This document shows, one piece after another, positions 63,359-64,000 of a stretch of DNA of 64,000 bases (positions are counted from its first letter, which is position 1; each line of letters begins with the position of its first letter). The notes under the pieces were generated by a model, which saw only the letters and a program-made list of their open reading frames with translations, had not been told where the DNA came from and did no database searches. Location: the NCBI GenBank assembly GCA_014058105.1, contig JACGCM010001011.1:2485501-2549500 (forward strand). The letters run 5' to 3'. This stretch comes from Kingdonia uniflora (taxonomy: Eukaryota > Streptophyta > Magnoliopsida > Ranunculales > Circaeasteraceae). The position numbers were made by a program, and so were the translations under genes.

Positions 63359-64000
63359 TTAAACATATAAGCTTGCTTCTGATATAGGGGAAGTAGCTTG
63401 ATCTACTTCTTTCCTAGTACTGGTATAGGGATCATTATGAATGCCATGAGGAATCTGCAAATCAGAAAGTTTAATTCCCTGAATTATAGGTTTAGATGTA
63501 GAATGTCTAGAAACCGAAGGTCTGGAAGATGGGCATAAGATGTGGTAGGGAATGTCATCCTCGTTGGGCATCTGTCAACATGACCTGCTCTTATAGAGAG
63601 ATAGATTGGTGGAACAGGATGCAAAGGTTTCCTCTACATCACCATCAGAAATTTGGGTGATTTGCTTTACTTGGTTGGTAAACCGAGGTCTGGGGACAAC
63701 AGTTTTTGATAAGACCCATTCAGTAGGGATACTCAGTTCATCCCAATTTATAAATCTGTTGACTGCAATATTAGTAGTTAAGCATTAACTATGAACTACT
63801 ACAGTTGTACCGAGTTCACATTTCAGAATAGCTCGGGGGAATAAGGTATTCATAACCTTATAGTGGATCTGGTATATAACGGCTATAACTTCTGCGCCAG
63901 GGATAAAATCATATCTCTGTGTCTGGATTTGTAGACTAATAGCATCAAATATAGACTTATATGTGAAGGACAAGGTTAAGTTGGGATAAACATCAAAATA
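63359..64000 (-). pseudogene. movement protein, unit 2, C-terminal part (cut by window edge)
   Basis: The visible part begins within the core (FTYKSIFDAISLQIQTQ, GYDF-equivalent RYDFIPGAEVIAVIY) and continues with EWVLSKTVVPRPRF and a C-terminus ending EASLYV. Stops include one after VVVHS that is shared with unit 1. The N-terminal half lies beyond the window. Confidence 0.82.

Larger units (their letters stand above)
58399..64000 (-). mobile_element. endogenous caulimovirid, unit 2 (cut by window edge)
   Basis: It repeats unit 1 head-to-tail with an offset of about 6.45-6.54 kb and visible divergence. It holds polyadenylation signal, promoter, transactivator-like ORF, coat/protease ORF, small ORF and most of the movement protein. 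Several stops are at identical codons in both units, and both lack RT/RNase H at the same place. Its leader and primer site, and possibly further units, lie beyond 64000. Confidence 0.85.

Overview
The window reads as gene-poor, repeat-dense chromosomal DNA of a flowering plant. It is AT-rich, I recognise no host gene, and almost everything can be assigned to plant mobile elements or to an integrated plant pararetrovirus. The evidence is plant-type LTR retrotransposon lineages (Tekay-like chromovirus and Tat/Retand-like Ty3/Gypsy), a plant L1-type LINE with DUF4283-like ORF1, hAT-like MITEs, and Caulimoviridae-type movement, coat and protease reading frames. The species cannot be told from the sequence.

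Layout. (1) 1-5223: 5' part of a Tekay-like element on the minus strand (RT cut by the left edge, PR, gag, PBS, 2.5-kb LTR). (2) 5224-6302: 3' tail, polypurine tract and 3' LTR of a Tat-family element (family X) on the plus strand. (3) 7121-13096: a full-length but dead LINE with a 17-bp target duplication. (4) 14007-47636: one large minus-strand Tat/Retand-like element, here called E. It is broken by a truncated family-X element B on the plus strand (18762 to about 26340), by a 12.5-kb family-X element CD on the minus strand (28209-40755) and by a hAT-like MITE (43616-44497). Joining the E pieces on paper restores its order: 3' LTR, antisense gene, integrase end, integrase, RNase H, RT, PR, gag, PBS, 5' LTR. 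(5) 47637-51977: spacer holding several short hAT-like MITEs and repeats. (6) 51978-64000: two head-to-tail, about 6.5-kb units of an endogenous caulimovirid on the minus strand, the second cut by the right edge.

How parts relate. The Tat-type elements carry a sense gag-pol on one strand and, between pol and the 3' LTR, an antisense gene made of several exon-like pieces ending in a coiled-coil protein. In three of them a TATA box on the antisense strand lies about 180-245 bp inside the polypurine tract. Each also holds its own, mutually unrelated short repeat array just past the end of pol. Most frames are broken, largely by stops at former CAA, CAG or CGA codons, as expected from deamination of methylated cytosine.

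The most unusual object is the caulimovirid array. Each unit encodes, in order, a movement protein, a conserved 69-codon small ORF, a coat-protein/protease ORF and a transactivator-like ORF, followed by its promoter. Neither unit has a recognisable reverse transcriptase or RNase H. The two units share several premature stops, which points to duplication inside the genome after decay had begun.
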